Part shown: piece after piece, positions 16,638 through 25,286 of the stretch
How the letters are laid out: the number at the start of each line of letters is the position of its first letter
How positions within the stretch are numbered: position 1 is the stretch's first letter
Assembly: GCF_040686855.1 (NCBI RefSeq)
Contig: NZ_JBFBOG010000001.1
Span: 1,054,001 to 1,118,000, forward strand
Direction of reading: 5' to 3'
From: Leifsonia sp040686855
GTDB taxonomy: Bacteria > Actinomycetota > Actinomycetes > Actinomycetales > Microbacteriaceae
DNA length: 64,000 nucleotides
Program-made: the position numbers and the translations under genes
Notes under the pieces: model-generated
Seen by the model: only the letters and a program-made list of their open reading frames with translations
Database searches by the model: none
Told to the model about the DNA's origin: nothing

Positions 16638-17894
16638 GTGAAGATCCTCATCCTCGGTTCCGGTGCCCGTGAGCACGCCATCATCACCGCGCTGCTCGCC
16701 GAGGAGGCCGGCCACGACATCGTCGCGGCGCCCGGGAACGCCGGCATCGCGCAGGATGTGCGGGTCGAGCCGGGTCTGGACCCGCTCGACGGCCAGGCCG
16801 TCACCGAGTACGTGATCGAGAACGGCGTCGAGCTGGTCGTGATCGGCCCGGAGGCGCCGCTGGTCGCGGGCGTCGCCGATCCGCTGCGCACGCGCGGCAT
16901 CCCCGTCTTCGGCCCGGGCAAGGCGGCGGCACAGCTCGAGGGCTCCAAGGCGTTCGCGAAGCGGATCATGGACGCGGCTGGCGTGCCGACCGGTCGCGCC
17001 GTTCGCGCCGAGACCCTGGACGAGGCGGAGCGCGCGCTCGACGGCCTGGGCGCGCCGTACGTCGTGAAGGCCGACGGGCTCGCCGCCGGCAAAGGCGTGC
17101 TGGTGACGCCGGACCGCGCGGCGGCCGTCGAGCACGCGACGCACTGGCTCCAGCACGGCGGAGTGCTGGTCGAGGAGTTCCTGGACGGCCAGGAGGTGTC
17201 GCTCTTCCTCGTCAGCGACGGGCACGACGTGCTGCCGCTGTCTCCCGCGCAGGACTACAAGCGGCTGCTCGACGGAGACGCGGGTCCCAACACCGGCGGC
17301 ATGGGCGCCTACTCCCCGCTGCCGTGGCTGCCGGACGGCTTCGTCGACGAGGTCATCGACACCATCGCCCTGCCGACCGTGCGGACGCTCGCCGCCGAGC
17401 AGACGCCCTTCATCGGCCTCCTCTACTGCGGCCTGATCGTGACCGACCGCGGCATCCGCGTCATCGAGTTCAACGCCCGGTTCGGCGACCCGGAGACCCA
17501 GGTCGTCCTGCCGCTGCTCGTCACCCCGCTGTCGTCGCTGCTCTACGCGGCCGCGACCGGCGGACTCGGCGGGATGCCGCGCCCGGAGTTCGCGCTCGAC
17601 ACCGCCGTCACGGTCGTGCTGGCGAGCGAGGGCTACCCCGAGGCGCCGCAGACCGGACGTCCGATCTCCGGGCTGGAGGCGGCAGCGGTGGTCCCCGAGG
17701 TGACCATCGCGCACGCCGCCACCGCGGTCGACGAGGCGACCGGCGCCCTGGTCGCGACCGGTGGACGCGTGCTCTCGGTCGTCGCCCGCGGCACGGGCTT
17801 CGCCGAGGCGCGCGAGCGTGCCTACGCGGCGCTCGACCTCATCCACCTCGACGGCGCCCAGTACCGCACCGACATCGCCGCCCGCGTCTCCTGA
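16638..17894 (+). CDS. purD: phosphoribosylamine-glycine ligase
   Basis: PurD (GAR synthetase) joins glycine to phosphoribosylamine with ATP, the second purine step. The protein of 418 residues shows the N-terminal VLILGSGAREHAI nucleotide fold. It also has the ATP-grasp segments YVVKADGLAAGKGVLV, NTGGMGAYSPLPW and FNARFGDPETQ that bind ATP and Mg. GTG start: a TAGCAT box at 16626-16631 is exactly 6 nt upstream, suggesting a leaderless mRNA. It is a single gene facing an alditol-oxidase-like gene, with a long hairpin between the two. Confidence 0.97.
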   Translation: MKILILGSGAREHAIITALLAEEAGHDIVAAPGNAGIAQDVRVEPGLDPLDGQAVTEYVIENGVELVVIGPEAPLVAGVADPLRTRGIPVFGPGKAAAQLEGSKAFAKRIMDAAGVPTGRAVRAETLDEAERALDGLGAPYVVKADGLAAGKGVLVTPDRAAAVEHATHWLQHGGVLVEEFLDGQEVSLFLVSDGHDVLPLSPAQDYKRLLDGDAGPNTGGMGAYSPLPWLPDGFVDEVIDTIALPTVRTLAAEQTPFIGLLYCGLIVTDRGIRVIEFNARFGDPETQVVLPLLVTPLSSLLYAAATGGLGGMPRPEFALDTAVTVVLASEGYPEAPQTGRPISGLEAAAVVPEVTIAHAATAVDEATGALVATGGRVLSVVARGTGFAEARERAYAALDLIHLDGAQYRTDIAARVS

Positions 17895-17895
17895 C

Positions 17896-17971
17896 GCCCA
17901 CCATCGAGTCCGCACAGAGTGCACGCCCGTGCGGCGTGTCGCGTGCAGTCTTCGCGTACTCGATGGGGGGC
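17896..17971. repeat. long intergenic hairpin (palindromic element B)
   Basis: Arms 17896-17909 and 17958-17971 pair with one mismatch (GCCCACCATCGAGT against ACTCGATGGGGGGC). Further pairing continues inside to TGCACGC/GCGTGCA, giving about 31 positions with a few mismatches and a 14-nt loop. It fills the space between convergent purD and an oxidase gene, and lacks a U-tract. It resembles element A in size and setting, so a bidirectional termination or REP-like role is plausible. Confidence 0.65.
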
Positions 17972-17984
17972 GCGAGGGGGCCCG

Positions 17985-19232
17985 TCAGGCGAGGAGGCGG
18001 GTGAGGAACGGGTTGCGGAAGCGGGACTCGGGGTCGAAGCGGGTTGCGAGGGCCGCGAAGTCGGCCAGGTGGGGGTACAGGGACGGCACGAGGCCGTCGC
18101 GGTCGACGTAGAGCTTGCCCCAGTGCGGGCGCGCGCCGAGCGGCAGCAGCGCCGCCTCGAGCTGCGGGAGCACCGCCTCCACGCCGGCCTGGTCGCGGAA
18201 CCAGGTGAAGTGCAGGCCGACCGCGTCCGTGCCGTAGGCGGTCGACAGCCACAGGTCGTCCGCGGCGATGGTGCGGATCTCGCTGATCTGCAGCAGCGGC
18301 GCGATGACCGGCGCGAGTGCGCGGACCGCCTCGATCGCCTCGACGGCGCGCGCCCGGGGCACCAGGTACTCGGACTGGATCTCCTCGCCGTTGGACGGGG
18401 TGAACGCGAACCGGAAGTGCGCCAGCCGCTCGCTCCACGGCCCGACGACACCGAGCTGTTCGGTGGTGTTGCGCACATCCATCGTCGGGATCATGTGACG
18501 CGGCTCCGTCAGGGCCGGCGCGCCGAAGAAGTCGTCCTCGATGAGCGAGTGGACCCCGTCCAGCTCCTTCAGCCAGGCGAGCGACACGGCCTCCTCGTCC
18601 CAGGTCGTGAAGAGGCTGACGCTGTACGCGGCGGACGTGACCTCGTCGAAGCGGCCGAGCACCGCCTCCCACGGCACGCCGCCGAACAGCCGCTGACGCG
18701 CATCGTAGGTGGGCTGGATGTCGAGGGTCACCTCGGTCACGACGCCGAGCGCGCCGAGTGAGACCACCGCGCCCTCGAAGCCCTCGTCGCCGCGGCGGAG
18801 GTCGACGAGCTCGCCGGAGCCGTTCAGGATGCGCAGCCCCGCGACCGCGGTCGCCAGGTTACCGTTCCCGTCGCCCGATCCGTGCGTGGCCGTCGCGATC
18901 GCGCCGGCGACCGAGATGTGCGGGAGCGAGGCGAGGTTGTGCAGCGCCCAGCCGGCCTCCTGCAACTCCTGGGCGAGGTCGCCGTAACGGACGCCGCCGC
19001 CGACGGTGACCGTGCGCGACGCCTCGTCGATCCGCGCAGCACCCGGGAGGTCGGCGGTGCTCACGAGGAGGCCGTCCGGCGCGTCCGCCAGGTCGTTGAA
19101 GGAGTGCCGGCTGCCCAGCGCCCGGACCGCCGGCGCCCCGACGACCAGCTCCCGCAGCTCGTCGACCGACCGCGGCCGGGCGATCCGGTCTGCGCGGTAC
19201 TCGTAGTTGCCAGCCCAGTTCTTCTCGGCCAC
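17985..19232 (-). CDS. alditol/xylitol oxidase-like FAD enzyme
   Basis: A 415-residue VAO-family flavoprotein. It opens with KNWAGNYEYRADRIARPRS, then has the FAD-binding PCMH segment with RALGSRHSFND (the His of this motif holds the flavin covalently in alditol oxidase), ISVAGAIATATHGSG, and a C-terminal HWGKLY catalytic segment as in AldO. Such enzymes oxidise xylitol, sorbitol or related polyols to aldoses with release of H2O2. I chose GTG 19232, which has GAGGGAGG upstream, over an upstream in-frame ATG; this gives the usual family length. Substrate is inferred from family only. Confidence 0.88.
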   Translation of the reverse strand: MAEKNWAGNYEYRADRIARPRSVDELRELVVGAPAVRALGSRHSFNDLADAPDGLLVSTADLPGAARIDEASRTVTVGGGVRYGDLAQELQEAGWALHNLASLPHISVAGAIATATHGSGDGNGNLATAVAGLRILNGSGELVDLRRGDEGFEGAVVSLGALGVVTEVTLDIQPTYDARQRLFGGVPWEAVLGRFDEVTSAAYSVSLFTTWDEEAVSLAWLKELDGVHSLIEDDFFGAPALTEPRHMIPTMDVRNTTEQLGVVGPWSERLAHFRFAFTPSNGEEIQSEYLVPRARAVEAIEAVRALAPVIAPLLQISEIRTIAADDLWLSTAYGTDAVGLHFTWFRDQAGVEAVLPQLEAALLPLGARPHWGKLYVDRDGLVPSLYPHLADFAALATRFDPESRFRNPFLTRLLA

Positions 19233-19391
19233 GTGAGCCTCCCTCGGTCGCGTCGTGTCCACACAGTCTAGGGATGTGAACGTGCGCATGCGCCGCGCTC
19301 CGAATCCCGCAAATCGTGTGTAGCCGCCGGTCGTCGCGCCGCAGTATCGTCTGCCGTGTCGGAGGCCTCACCCGACAGAGAGGGGGCCGTC

Positions 19392-19838
19392 ATGGCCGAA
19401 TTCGAATACGGTCCCGCGGAGTTCATGATCGCGCAGTTCGACACGGACCGCCCATCGGACGGCGTCTTCCAGGCGATCGGGGACCTCGTCGCGACCGGCA
19501 CGATCCGGGTGCTCGACCTGCTCCTGGTGGAGCGTCACCCGGACGGCAGCGTCGACGTCATCGAGATGGCGGAGAACGACGACGAGATCGACATCGGGGA
19601 TCTGCACCTCGAAGCGCCGGGCATCGCCGGCGATGAGGACGTGGAACAGGCCGCCGAGCTGATCGAGGCCGGGTCCACAGGTGCGATCTTCGTCTTCGAG
19701 CACGTCTGGGCGAAGGACCTCGCCAGCCGCTTCTTCGAGTCGGGCGGCACCGTGCTCTACAGCGAGCGCATCCCCGCGCCCGTGGTGAACGCGGTGGCGT
19801 CGGAGGCGTACGAGGAACTCGAGACGACGGAGAGCTGA
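19392..19838 (+). CDS. DUF6325 (DUF1269-like) family protein
   Basis: A 148-residue protein with a ferredoxin-like repeated layout: EYGPAEFMIAQFD, GTIRVLDLLLVERHPDGSV, then VEQAAELIEAGSTGAIFVFEHVWAKDLASRF. This family occurs in actinobacteria directly upstream of SHOCT-domain proteins, as here. No signal peptide or membrane helix. The start at 19392 has GAGAGGGGG upstream. It is 10 bp from the SHOCT gene, so the two are one operon. Function unknown; related DUF1269 proteins are stress- or membrane-associated. Confidence 0.85.
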   Translation: MAEFEYGPAEFMIAQFDTDRPSDGVFQAIGDLVATGTIRVLDLLLVERHPDGSVDVIEMAENDDEIDIGDLHLEAPGIAGDEDVEQAAELIEAGSTGAIFVFEHVWAKDLASRFFESGGTVLYSERIPAPVVNAVASEAYEELETTES

Positions 19839-19848
19839 GGAGAGCATC

Positions 19849-20208
19849 ATGCCACTGAGGAGAATGGGACGTCCGGGCCTGATCGGGATGGCAGCGCGCA
19901 CGGCCGTCGTCGCGGGGACCGCCACGGCGGTGTCGGGAAGCGTCCAGCGGCACCAGCAGGAGAAGGCGCAGGACCAGTACGAGCAGCAGCAGTACGAGGC
20001 GCAGCAGCAGCAGGCGCAGATGCAGCAGATGGCGCAGCAGGCCGCAGCTCAGCAGGCCGCGTATCAGCAGCAGGCCGCTCCGGCAGCGCCGGCCGCGGCC
20101 GGTGGCGACGACATGATGGCGCAGCTGCAGCAGCTGGCCACCCTGCACTCGCAGGGCGTCCTCAGCGATGAGGAGTTCACGGCCGCGAAGGCCAAGCTGC
20201 TCGGGTAG
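19849..20208 (+). CDS. SHOCT domain protein
   Basis: A 119-residue protein in three parts. First is a basic, weakly hydrophobic N-terminus (PLRRMGRPGLIGMAARTAVV). A Gln/Ala-rich low-complexity stretch at about residues 40-85, rich in QQQ and AQQA, follows. The C-terminal SHOCT motif (MAQLQQLATLHSQGVLSDEEF, TAAKAKLLG) completes it. SHOCT helices mediate oligomerisation or membrane targeting. SD GAGGAG. The poly-Gln tract, encoded by repeated CAG, is a natural site for length variation. Confidence 0.9.
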   Translation: MPLRRMGRPGLIGMAARTAVVAGTATAVSGSVQRHQQEKAQDQYEQQQYEAQQQQAQMQQMAQQAAAQQAAYQQQAAPAAPAAAGGDDMMAQLQQLATLHSQGVLSDEEFTAAKAKLLG

Positions 20209-20238
20209 GGGGTCCGCCCGCTCCCCTACGATGGAGGA

Positions 20239-21141
20239 GTGATCGAACTTCCGGGATGGGTCCACGTCTACTCGGGCAAGGTGCGCGACCTGTACGTGCC
20301 CGAGGGCGCCTCGGGTCTCGCCGACACGGACAGCGTGCTGGTCGTCGCCAGCGACCGGGTCAGCGCGTTCGACCACGTCCTCGAACCGGGCATCCCGGGC
20401 AAGGGCGAGCTGCTGACGACGCTGAGCCTGTGGTGGTTCGACCAGCTCGACGACGTGCCGAACCACCTCGTGCCCGACCACGTGCTGGTCGGCGAGCGAG
20501 TCGAGGAGCGCATCCCCGCGGCCGTCTCCGGGCGTTCGATGCTGGTGAAGCCGCTCGACATGTTCCCCATCGAGTGCGTCGTGCGCGGCTACCTCACCGG
20601 GAGCGGCTGGGCCGAGTACCAGGCGTCGCAGAGCGTGTGCGGCATCCCGCTGCCCGGCGGCCTGCGGAACGGCGACCGGCTGCCCGAGCCGATCTACACC
20701 CCCGCGTGGAAGGCGCCGCAGGGGGAGCACGACGAGAACATCAGCTTCGAGCGGACGGTCGAGCTCGTCGGACCGGACATCGCGGAAGAGTTGCGGCGGT
20801 TGTCCCTGCACGTCTACGCGCGCGGGGCCGAGATCGCCGAGGCGCACGGCGTCATCATCGCCGACACCAAGTTCGAGTTCGGCGCCGACCGCGCGACCGG
20901 TGAGATCACCCTCGCCGACGAGGTGCTGACCAGCGACTCCAGCCGGTACTGGGACGCCGCGGCGTACGCTGCGGGCACCACCCCGGAGGAGCGGATGGCG
21001 AGCTTCGACAAGCAGATCGTCCGCGACTGGCTGGCCGCCCACTGGGACAAGACCGGCACCCCGCCGGAGCTCCCGGCCGACGTGGTCGAGCGGACCGCGG
21101 CGAAGTATCGCGAGCTGCTGGAGCGGCTGACCGGCGCCTGA
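20239..21141 (+). CDS. purC: SAICAR synthase
   Basis: PurC ligates aspartate to CAIR, the eighth purine step. The 300-residue protein shows VYSGKVRDLY (nucleotide-binding strand-loop), VVASDRVSAFD, ECVVRGYLTGSGW, FERTVELVG, IADTKFEFG and EVLTSDSSRYW, all expected for this family. GTG start; TACGAT at 20227-20232 lies 6 nt upstream and GGAGGA overlaps that interval, so leaderless and SD-led initiation are both possible. It follows the SHOCT gene by 30 bp with its own apparent promoter. Confidence 0.97.
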   Translation: MIELPGWVHVYSGKVRDLYVPEGASGLADTDSVLVVASDRVSAFDHVLEPGIPGKGELLTTLSLWWFDQLDDVPNHLVPDHVLVGERVEERIPAAVSGRSMLVKPLDMFPIECVVRGYLTGSGWAEYQASQSVCGIPLPGGLRNGDRLPEPIYTPAWKAPQGEHDENISFERTVELVGPDIAEELRRLSLHVYARGAEIAEAHGVIIADTKFEFGADRATGEITLADEVLTSDSSRYWDAAAYAAGTTPEERMASFDKQIVRDWLAAHWDKTGTPPELPADVVERTAAKYRELLERLTGA

Positions 21142-21199
21142 CGCCATCCCGGCGGGGCGCATGTCGCCGCGCGCATGGGCTGAGGACTAGCGTCCCCTC

Positions 21200-21880
21200 A
21201 TGGACACCCCTCCCGCCACCGCGGCCATCGCCGACGCCGCCGTCCGGTTCGGCATCCCGGTCTGCACCGCGCCCGTGAGCCTGCTCCCGCTGCTGCCCGG
21301 TCGTCCCTTCGCCGGACCGGCCGCGCCGGTCACGCATCTCGGCAGCGTGGATGTGCTGCTCGAGACGATCGACGACGCGCCGCCCGGCGCCGTCCTCGTC
21401 GTCGACAACGGCGGCCGGGACGACGAGGCGTGCGTCGGCGACCTGATGCTGCTGGAGGCGGCGACCGCCGGGATGGCGGGTGCGGTCATCTGGGGCCGGC
21501 ATCGCGACACCGCGCAACTGCGCGAGATCGGGCTGCCGGTGTTCAGCCGGGGCGCCCATCCTTTCGGTCCGCGACGGGTCCCGCCGCCCGGGTCGGCGAT
21601 GCGCACGGCGTTCCTCGACGGCGTCACGGTCACGCCGGACCACTGGGTCGTCGCCGATGACGACGGTGTGCTCGTGCTCGCCGCCGACGACCGCGAGCGG
21701 CTGTTCGCGGAGGCGGAGCGCATCCAGACGGTCGAAGGCGCACAGGCCGATCGGATGCGCGCTGGCGCCTCGCTGCGCGACCAGCTCGACTTCGCCCGCT
21801 ACCGCCGCGAGCAGGCGGCCGACCCGTCGCTGACCCTCCGCCGCTACCTCGCCGCGAACGGCGGAGCGATCGAGACGTGA
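21200..21880 (+). CDS. RraA family protein
   Basis: A 226-residue protein of the RraA/HMG aldolase fold. Recognisable segments are FAGPAAPVTHLGSVDVLLE, GAVLVVDNGGRDDEACVGDLMLLEA (the family's conserved GD/acidic region), AGAVIWGRHRDTAQL, GLPVFSRGAHP and VVADDDGVLVL. Family members act as RNase E inhibitors or as metal-dependent 4-hydroxy-4-methyl-2-oxoglutarate/oxaloacetate aldolases. In the usual aldolase motif an Arg-Asp pair precedes the Gly-rich loop. A TAGCGT box at 21188-21193 is 6 nt before the ATG. Exact activity cannot be assigned. Confidence 0.8.
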   Translation: MDTPPATAAIADAAVRFGIPVCTAPVSLLPLLPGRPFAGPAAPVTHLGSVDVLLETIDDAPPGAVLVVDNGGRDDEACVGDLMLLEAATAGMAGAVIWGRHRDTAQLREIGLPVFSRGAHPFGPRRVPPPGSAMRTAFLDGVTVTPDHWVVADDDGVLVLAADDRERLFAEAERIQTVEGAQADRMRAGASLRDQLDFARYRREQAADPSLTLRRYLAANGGAIET

Positions 21881-21895
21881 AATAGTCCCGGTCCG

Positions 21896-22807
21896 ATGGG
21901 TGTTCTGACTGGTATGCCCGAACTCCTGCCCGCCGATTCCGCTATGGGGGCCGTCACCCTGCGCGTCGCCGACCTCGACCTGATGACGCGCTACTACCGC
22001 GACGCCGTGACCCTGAGCGTGCTCGCCGCAGAGGGCGACCGCGTCATCCTGGGTCGCGGATCGACGCCCGCGGTGATCCTGCAGCACGCACCCGAGCTCC
22101 GCCACGCCTCCCCCGGCGAGGCAGGACTGTTCCACACGGCGATCCTGTTCGACACGCAGGAGGCACTGGCCGCCGCGGTGTACTCGGTCGCGACGCGCGC
22201 GCCCGGCACCTTCACCGGCAGCGCGGACCACCTGGTCAGCACGGCGTTCTACTTCACCGACCCGGAGGGCAACGGCGTCGAGCTGTACTGGGACCGCGAC
22301 CGGAGCCAGTGGAGCTGGAAGCACGGCCAGGTCGAGATGGCGACGCTGTACCTCGACCCGAACCGCTTCCTCACCGAGCACCTGACCGACCGCGGCGCGG
22401 CGCTCGCGCAGGCCGATGACGTCATCCCGTTCGGCGACGCGACCGTCGGCCACGTCCACCTGTCGGTGGGCGATGTGGAGTCGGCGCGCGCGTTCTACGT
22501 CGACCGGCTCGGCTTCGAGACCACGGCGGCGCTCGGCGGCAGCGCGCTGTTCGTCAGCGCCGGCGGGTACCACCACCACATGGCGATGAACACGTGGAAC
22601 AGCCGCGGCGCCGGGCGGCGACAGCTCGCGCTGGGGCTCGGCCAGGTCGAAATCCGCGTGCCGTCGGCGGATGACCTCGGCGAGCTGAGCGAGCGGATGC
22701 GGCACTACGGCGTCGAGGCCCGCGATGACGGGCGGTCGGTCGCCTTCGACGACCCGTGGGCGAACGCGGTCCGCGTGGTGGCCGAAAGGGAGGAACTTCC
22801 GGCCTGA
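21896..22807 (+). CDS. VOC family protein (catechol-2,3-dioxygenase-like)
   Basis: A 303-residue protein made of two tandem vicinal-oxygen-chelate modules, similar to Bacillus CatE. Module 1 contains VTLRVADLDLMTRYYRD, FHTAILF and NGVELYWDR. Module 2 has VGHVHLSVGDVESARAFYVDRLGF and YHHHMAMNTWNSRG. The family includes extradiol dioxygenases that bind Fe(II) through two His and one Glu. The final acidic ligand is not obvious in module 2 (ANAVRVV), so activity is uncertain. The start may be 21896 or ATG 21914; neither has a clear SD. It starts 15 bp after the RraA-like gene and is followed by a strong terminator. Confidence 0.8.
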   Translation: MGVLTGMPELLPADSAMGAVTLRVADLDLMTRYYRDAVTLSVLAAEGDRVILGRGSTPAVILQHAPELRHASPGEAGLFHTAILFDTQEALAAAVYSVATRAPGTFTGSADHLVSTAFYFTDPEGNGVELYWDRDRSQWSWKHGQVEMATLYLDPNRFLTEHLTDRGAALAQADDVIPFGDATVGHVHLSVGDVESARAFYVDRLGFETTAALGGSALFVSAGGYHHHMAMNTWNSRGAGRRQLALGLGQVEIRVPSADDLGELSERMRHYGVEARDDGRSVAFDDPWANAVRVVAEREELPA

Positions 22808-22825
22808 CACGCCTCGAACGTAGCG

Positions 22826-22871
22826 AAAAGGAGGAGGTCGCAGCCGAGATGGCTGCGACCTCCTCCTTTTT
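22826..22871 (+). terminator. intrinsic terminator
   Basis: A perfect 20-bp inverted repeat (22826-22845 with 22851-22870) around a 5-nt loop ends in TTTTT. Both arms contain AGGAGGAGGTCGC or its complement, and the A-run on the other side makes it usable in both directions. It separates the VOC gene from the convergent MFS gene. Confidence 0.93.
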
Positions 22872-22884
22872 CAGCGCGGAGCGC

Positions 22885-24585
22885 TCAGTCGATCGCCGGG
22901 GCGGCGTGGACGCCGTGCGGCGGCTCCTCGCCGGGGCGGGCGTCCGTCGCAGGCGGCACGTCCGCCGCGTGCGAGCCGTGCGGGGTCGCATCCACCGGGA
23001 CCGGCGCGGCGTGGGCGCCGCGGGTCGGGGCGGCAGCCGACTCGGCGGCGCCGACCGGCGCGGCCTGCGGGGCGGCCGCACCCTCGGCTCCGGGCGCAGC
23101 GGCAGCACCGGCGGGCTTCGCCCACGCCGGTGGCTTCGGTCGCTCCCACCAGACCACGATCAGCGCGCCGAGGAAGGCGATGGCGGCGGGCAGCAGCAGC
23201 GCCTCGGACATCGCCTGGGTGAACCCGGCGTGCAGGAACTGCGGCAGCTCCGTCCCTGCGGCGGCCTCGTTGGCGTTCGCCGCGCCTCCTGCGACCTTCG
23301 GCAGGTCGGCGGCCAGGCGGCTCTCGATGAGGGCCGCGATGGACGCGCTTCCCAGCACCGCGCCGATCTGGCGCGTCGTGTTGAAGACGCCCGAGCCTGC
23401 GCCCGCCTGGTTCATCGGCAGGTTGCGGGTCGCAGTGGTCGAGATCGGACCCCAGACGCCCGCCATCGCGATGCCCATGAGCGCACTCGGGATGAGCAGC
23501 AGGAAGATGTTGACGTCGGGCGACAGCATCCGCGAGTAGAGGAACAGCGCGAAGGCGAACAGCACGAGCGCCGGGGTGGCGATGTTGCGCGGGTTGACCC
23601 GGTCGATCAGCTTCCCCACGAACGGCGCGAGCACGCCCGAGAACACGGCGGTCGGCGCGAGCATCAGCGCGGACTCGGTCGGCGTCAGCCCCCGGACCGT
23701 CTGGAAGTAGAACACCAGCGGCAGCGCCATGCAGGTCACCGCGAAGCCGACCGTGGTGATGGCCGCGTTCGACAGCGAGAAGTTGCGGTCGCGGAACAGC
23801 GGGAGCGGCAGCAGCGGCTCCTTCTTGTTGACCGCCTGCCAGACCACGAAGGCGGCGAGCACGACGATGCCGGCGATGATCAGACCCCACACCGAGATCG
23901 GGCCCCAGATGACGCCCCAGTCGTAGGTGCCGCCCTCCTGGAGGCCGAACACCAGCAGGAACATGCCGACGGCGGACAGGATCACGCCGAGGATGTCGAA
24001 GCTGTGCGTGTGCGTCGGCAGCTTCGGGACCAGTCGCATCGCGAGGATGAACGCCACGATGCCGACGGGCACGTTGATGAAGAAGATCCACTCCCAGCCG
24101 AGGGTGTCGACGAGGATGCCGCCGAGCAGCGGGCCGACCAGCGTCGCCACGCCGGCGACGGCGCCCCACAGGCCCATGGCAGCACCACGGCGCTCCGGCG
24201 GGAAGATGCGGGTGATGACCGCCATGGTCTGCGGCGTCATCAGGGCGGCGCCGAGACCCTGCACGACGCGGGCCGCGATCAGGATGCCGATGTGGCCGGC
24301 GAACCCGCACCAGGCCGAGGCCCCGGTGAAGATCACGAGTCCGATGAGGTAGATGTTCTTCGGGCCGAACCGGTCGCCGAGGCGGCCGGTGATCAGCAGC
24401 GGCACGGCGTAGGCCAGAAGGTAGGCGCTGGTGACCCAGATGACGGCGTTGTAGTCCGTCCCGAGGTCGAGGCCCTTCATGATCGAGGGGTTGGCGACCG
24501 ACACGATGGTGGTGTCGATGAGGATCATGAAGAACCCGATGACCAGGGCCCACAGCGCGGGCCACGGCTTGAGTTCGCGTTCCAT
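22885..24585 (-). CDS. DHA2-type MFS multidrug exporter (EmrB/QacA-like)
   Basis: A 566-residue transporter with 14 predicted membrane helices. It carries motif A (GRLGDRFGPKN), motif C region (GAVAGVATLVGPLLGGIL) and helix 1 MILIDTTIVSVANPSIM with the acidic residue typical of DHA2. A cytoplasmic tail of about 85 residues is rich in Ala, Pro and Gly and contains three copies of an RG/HG-x-HAA motif. ATG 24585 is preceded by AGGAAG. It probably exports drugs or lipophilic compounds by proton antiport. The adjacent upstream PadR gene, 31 bp away in the same direction, likely regulates it. Confidence 0.93.
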   Translation of the reverse strand: MERELKPWPALWALVIGFFMILIDTTIVSVANPSIMKGLDLGTDYNAVIWVTSAYLLAYAVPLLITGRLGDRFGPKNIYLIGLVIFTGASAWCGFAGHIGILIAARVVQGLGAALMTPQTMAVITRIFPPERRGAAMGLWGAVAGVATLVGPLLGGILVDTLGWEWIFFINVPVGIVAFILAMRLVPKLPTHTHSFDILGVILSAVGMFLLVFGLQEGGTYDWGVIWGPISVWGLIIAGIVVLAAFVVWQAVNKKEPLLPLPLFRDRNFSLSNAAITTVGFAVTCMALPLVFYFQTVRGLTPTESALMLAPTAVFSGVLAPFVGKLIDRVNPRNIATPALVLFAFALFLYSRMLSPDVNIFLLLIPSALMGIAMAGVWGPISTTATRNLPMNQAGAGSGVFNTTRQIGAVLGSASIAALIESRLAADLPKVAGGAANANEAAAGTELPQFLHAGFTQAMSEALLLPAAIAFLGALIVVWWERPKPPAWAKPAGAAAAPGAEGAAAPQAAPVGAAESAAAPTRGAHAAPVPVDATPHGSHAADVPPATDARPGEEPPHGVHAAPAID

Positions 24586-24616
24586 TGTCACGTTCTTCCT
24601 GTTGAGAGCGGGATGC

Positions 24617-25198
24617 TCAGTGCTTCTTCTCCTCGTCCCAGGAGAGCGCTCCCGAGTCGAGGTCGTGGATGAGGGCTTCGAGCGTGGCCGCGTCGGCCTC
24701 CGCCATCGCGCGCTGGTAGCGCACATCCACCCAGTACTTGGCGGGCAGCTCCTTCGCCCGCAAGGTCCGGATCGCCTCGTCGTACACGGCGATGTCGGCC
24801 CGGATGAGACCGACGCGCTTGCGCAGAAGCGCGAGGACGGTCTCGGCCGGGAGGTTGTGCGACTCCCCGAGGCCGAGCGGGAACTCGGGGTACTCGTTGA
24901 CGGGCGTCGCGATGATCTCGGCGATCCGCTCGCCGAGGGCGAGCGTGCCCTCGTCGGTGATCGCGTACGTGGTGCGCTCGGGCCGGTTGCCCTCGCGCTC
25001 GGTGCCGGTCGCGCGCACCAGGCCGTGCCGCGCGAGGCGGTCGACCGTGTGGTACAGCGAGCCGGGGCGCACCTTCACCAGCCGGTCCTCCGAGCGCAGC
25101 ACCAGGGTCTGGTACATCTCGTACGGATGCGACGGCCCCTCGGCGAGCAGCGCGAGCGCGGCGACCGCGAGGGGGGTGAGAGTGCGTGATTCGGCCAT
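24617..25198 (-). CDS. PadR family transcriptional regulator
   Basis: The 193-residue protein has an N-terminal PadR winged helix (residues about 8-85; HPYEMYQTLVLR, RPGSLYHTVDRLARHGLV) and a helical C-terminal Vir-type dimerisation domain (about 95-180). Unlike the first PadR here, it has the long form. It is transcribed with the DHA2 exporter, a classic local-repressor arrangement. A palindrome lies between it and the divergent carbonic-anhydrase gene. Confidence 0.92.
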   Translation of the reverse strand: MAESRTLTPLAVAALALLAEGPSHPYEMYQTLVLRSEDRLVKVRPGSLYHTVDRLARHGLVRATGTEREGNRPERTTYAITDEGTLALGERIAEIIATPVNEYPEFPLGLGESHNLPAETVLALLRKRVGLIRADIAVYDEAIRTLRAKELPAKYWVDVRYQRAMAEADAATLEALIHDLDSGALSWDEEKKH

Positions 25199-25215
25199 GG
25201 TTCTTCCGGTTTGAT

Positions 25216-25231
25216 TATTCCACGAGGAATA
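25216..25231. promoter_or_regulatory. palindromic operator upstream of PadR-exporter operon
   Basis: TATTCC-ACGA-GGAATA is a perfect 6-bp inverted repeat with a 4-bp spacer, in an AT-rich island 18 bp upstream of the PadR start. Position makes it the likely autoregulatory site of this PadR protein. It differs in sequence from the TATATCGCGA sites of the first PadR. Confidence 0.5.
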
Positions 25232-25286
25232 TACGGCATGGGCTAACGCCGGTCAAGTACCGTGGAGAGGACGGAAAGGGGCGCGG

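Noticed and set aside
19270..19310. GCGCATGCGC palindrome upstream of the DUF6325 gene as an operator
   Set aside because: Ten-base GC palindromes are expected by chance at this base composition and no regulator is adjacent.
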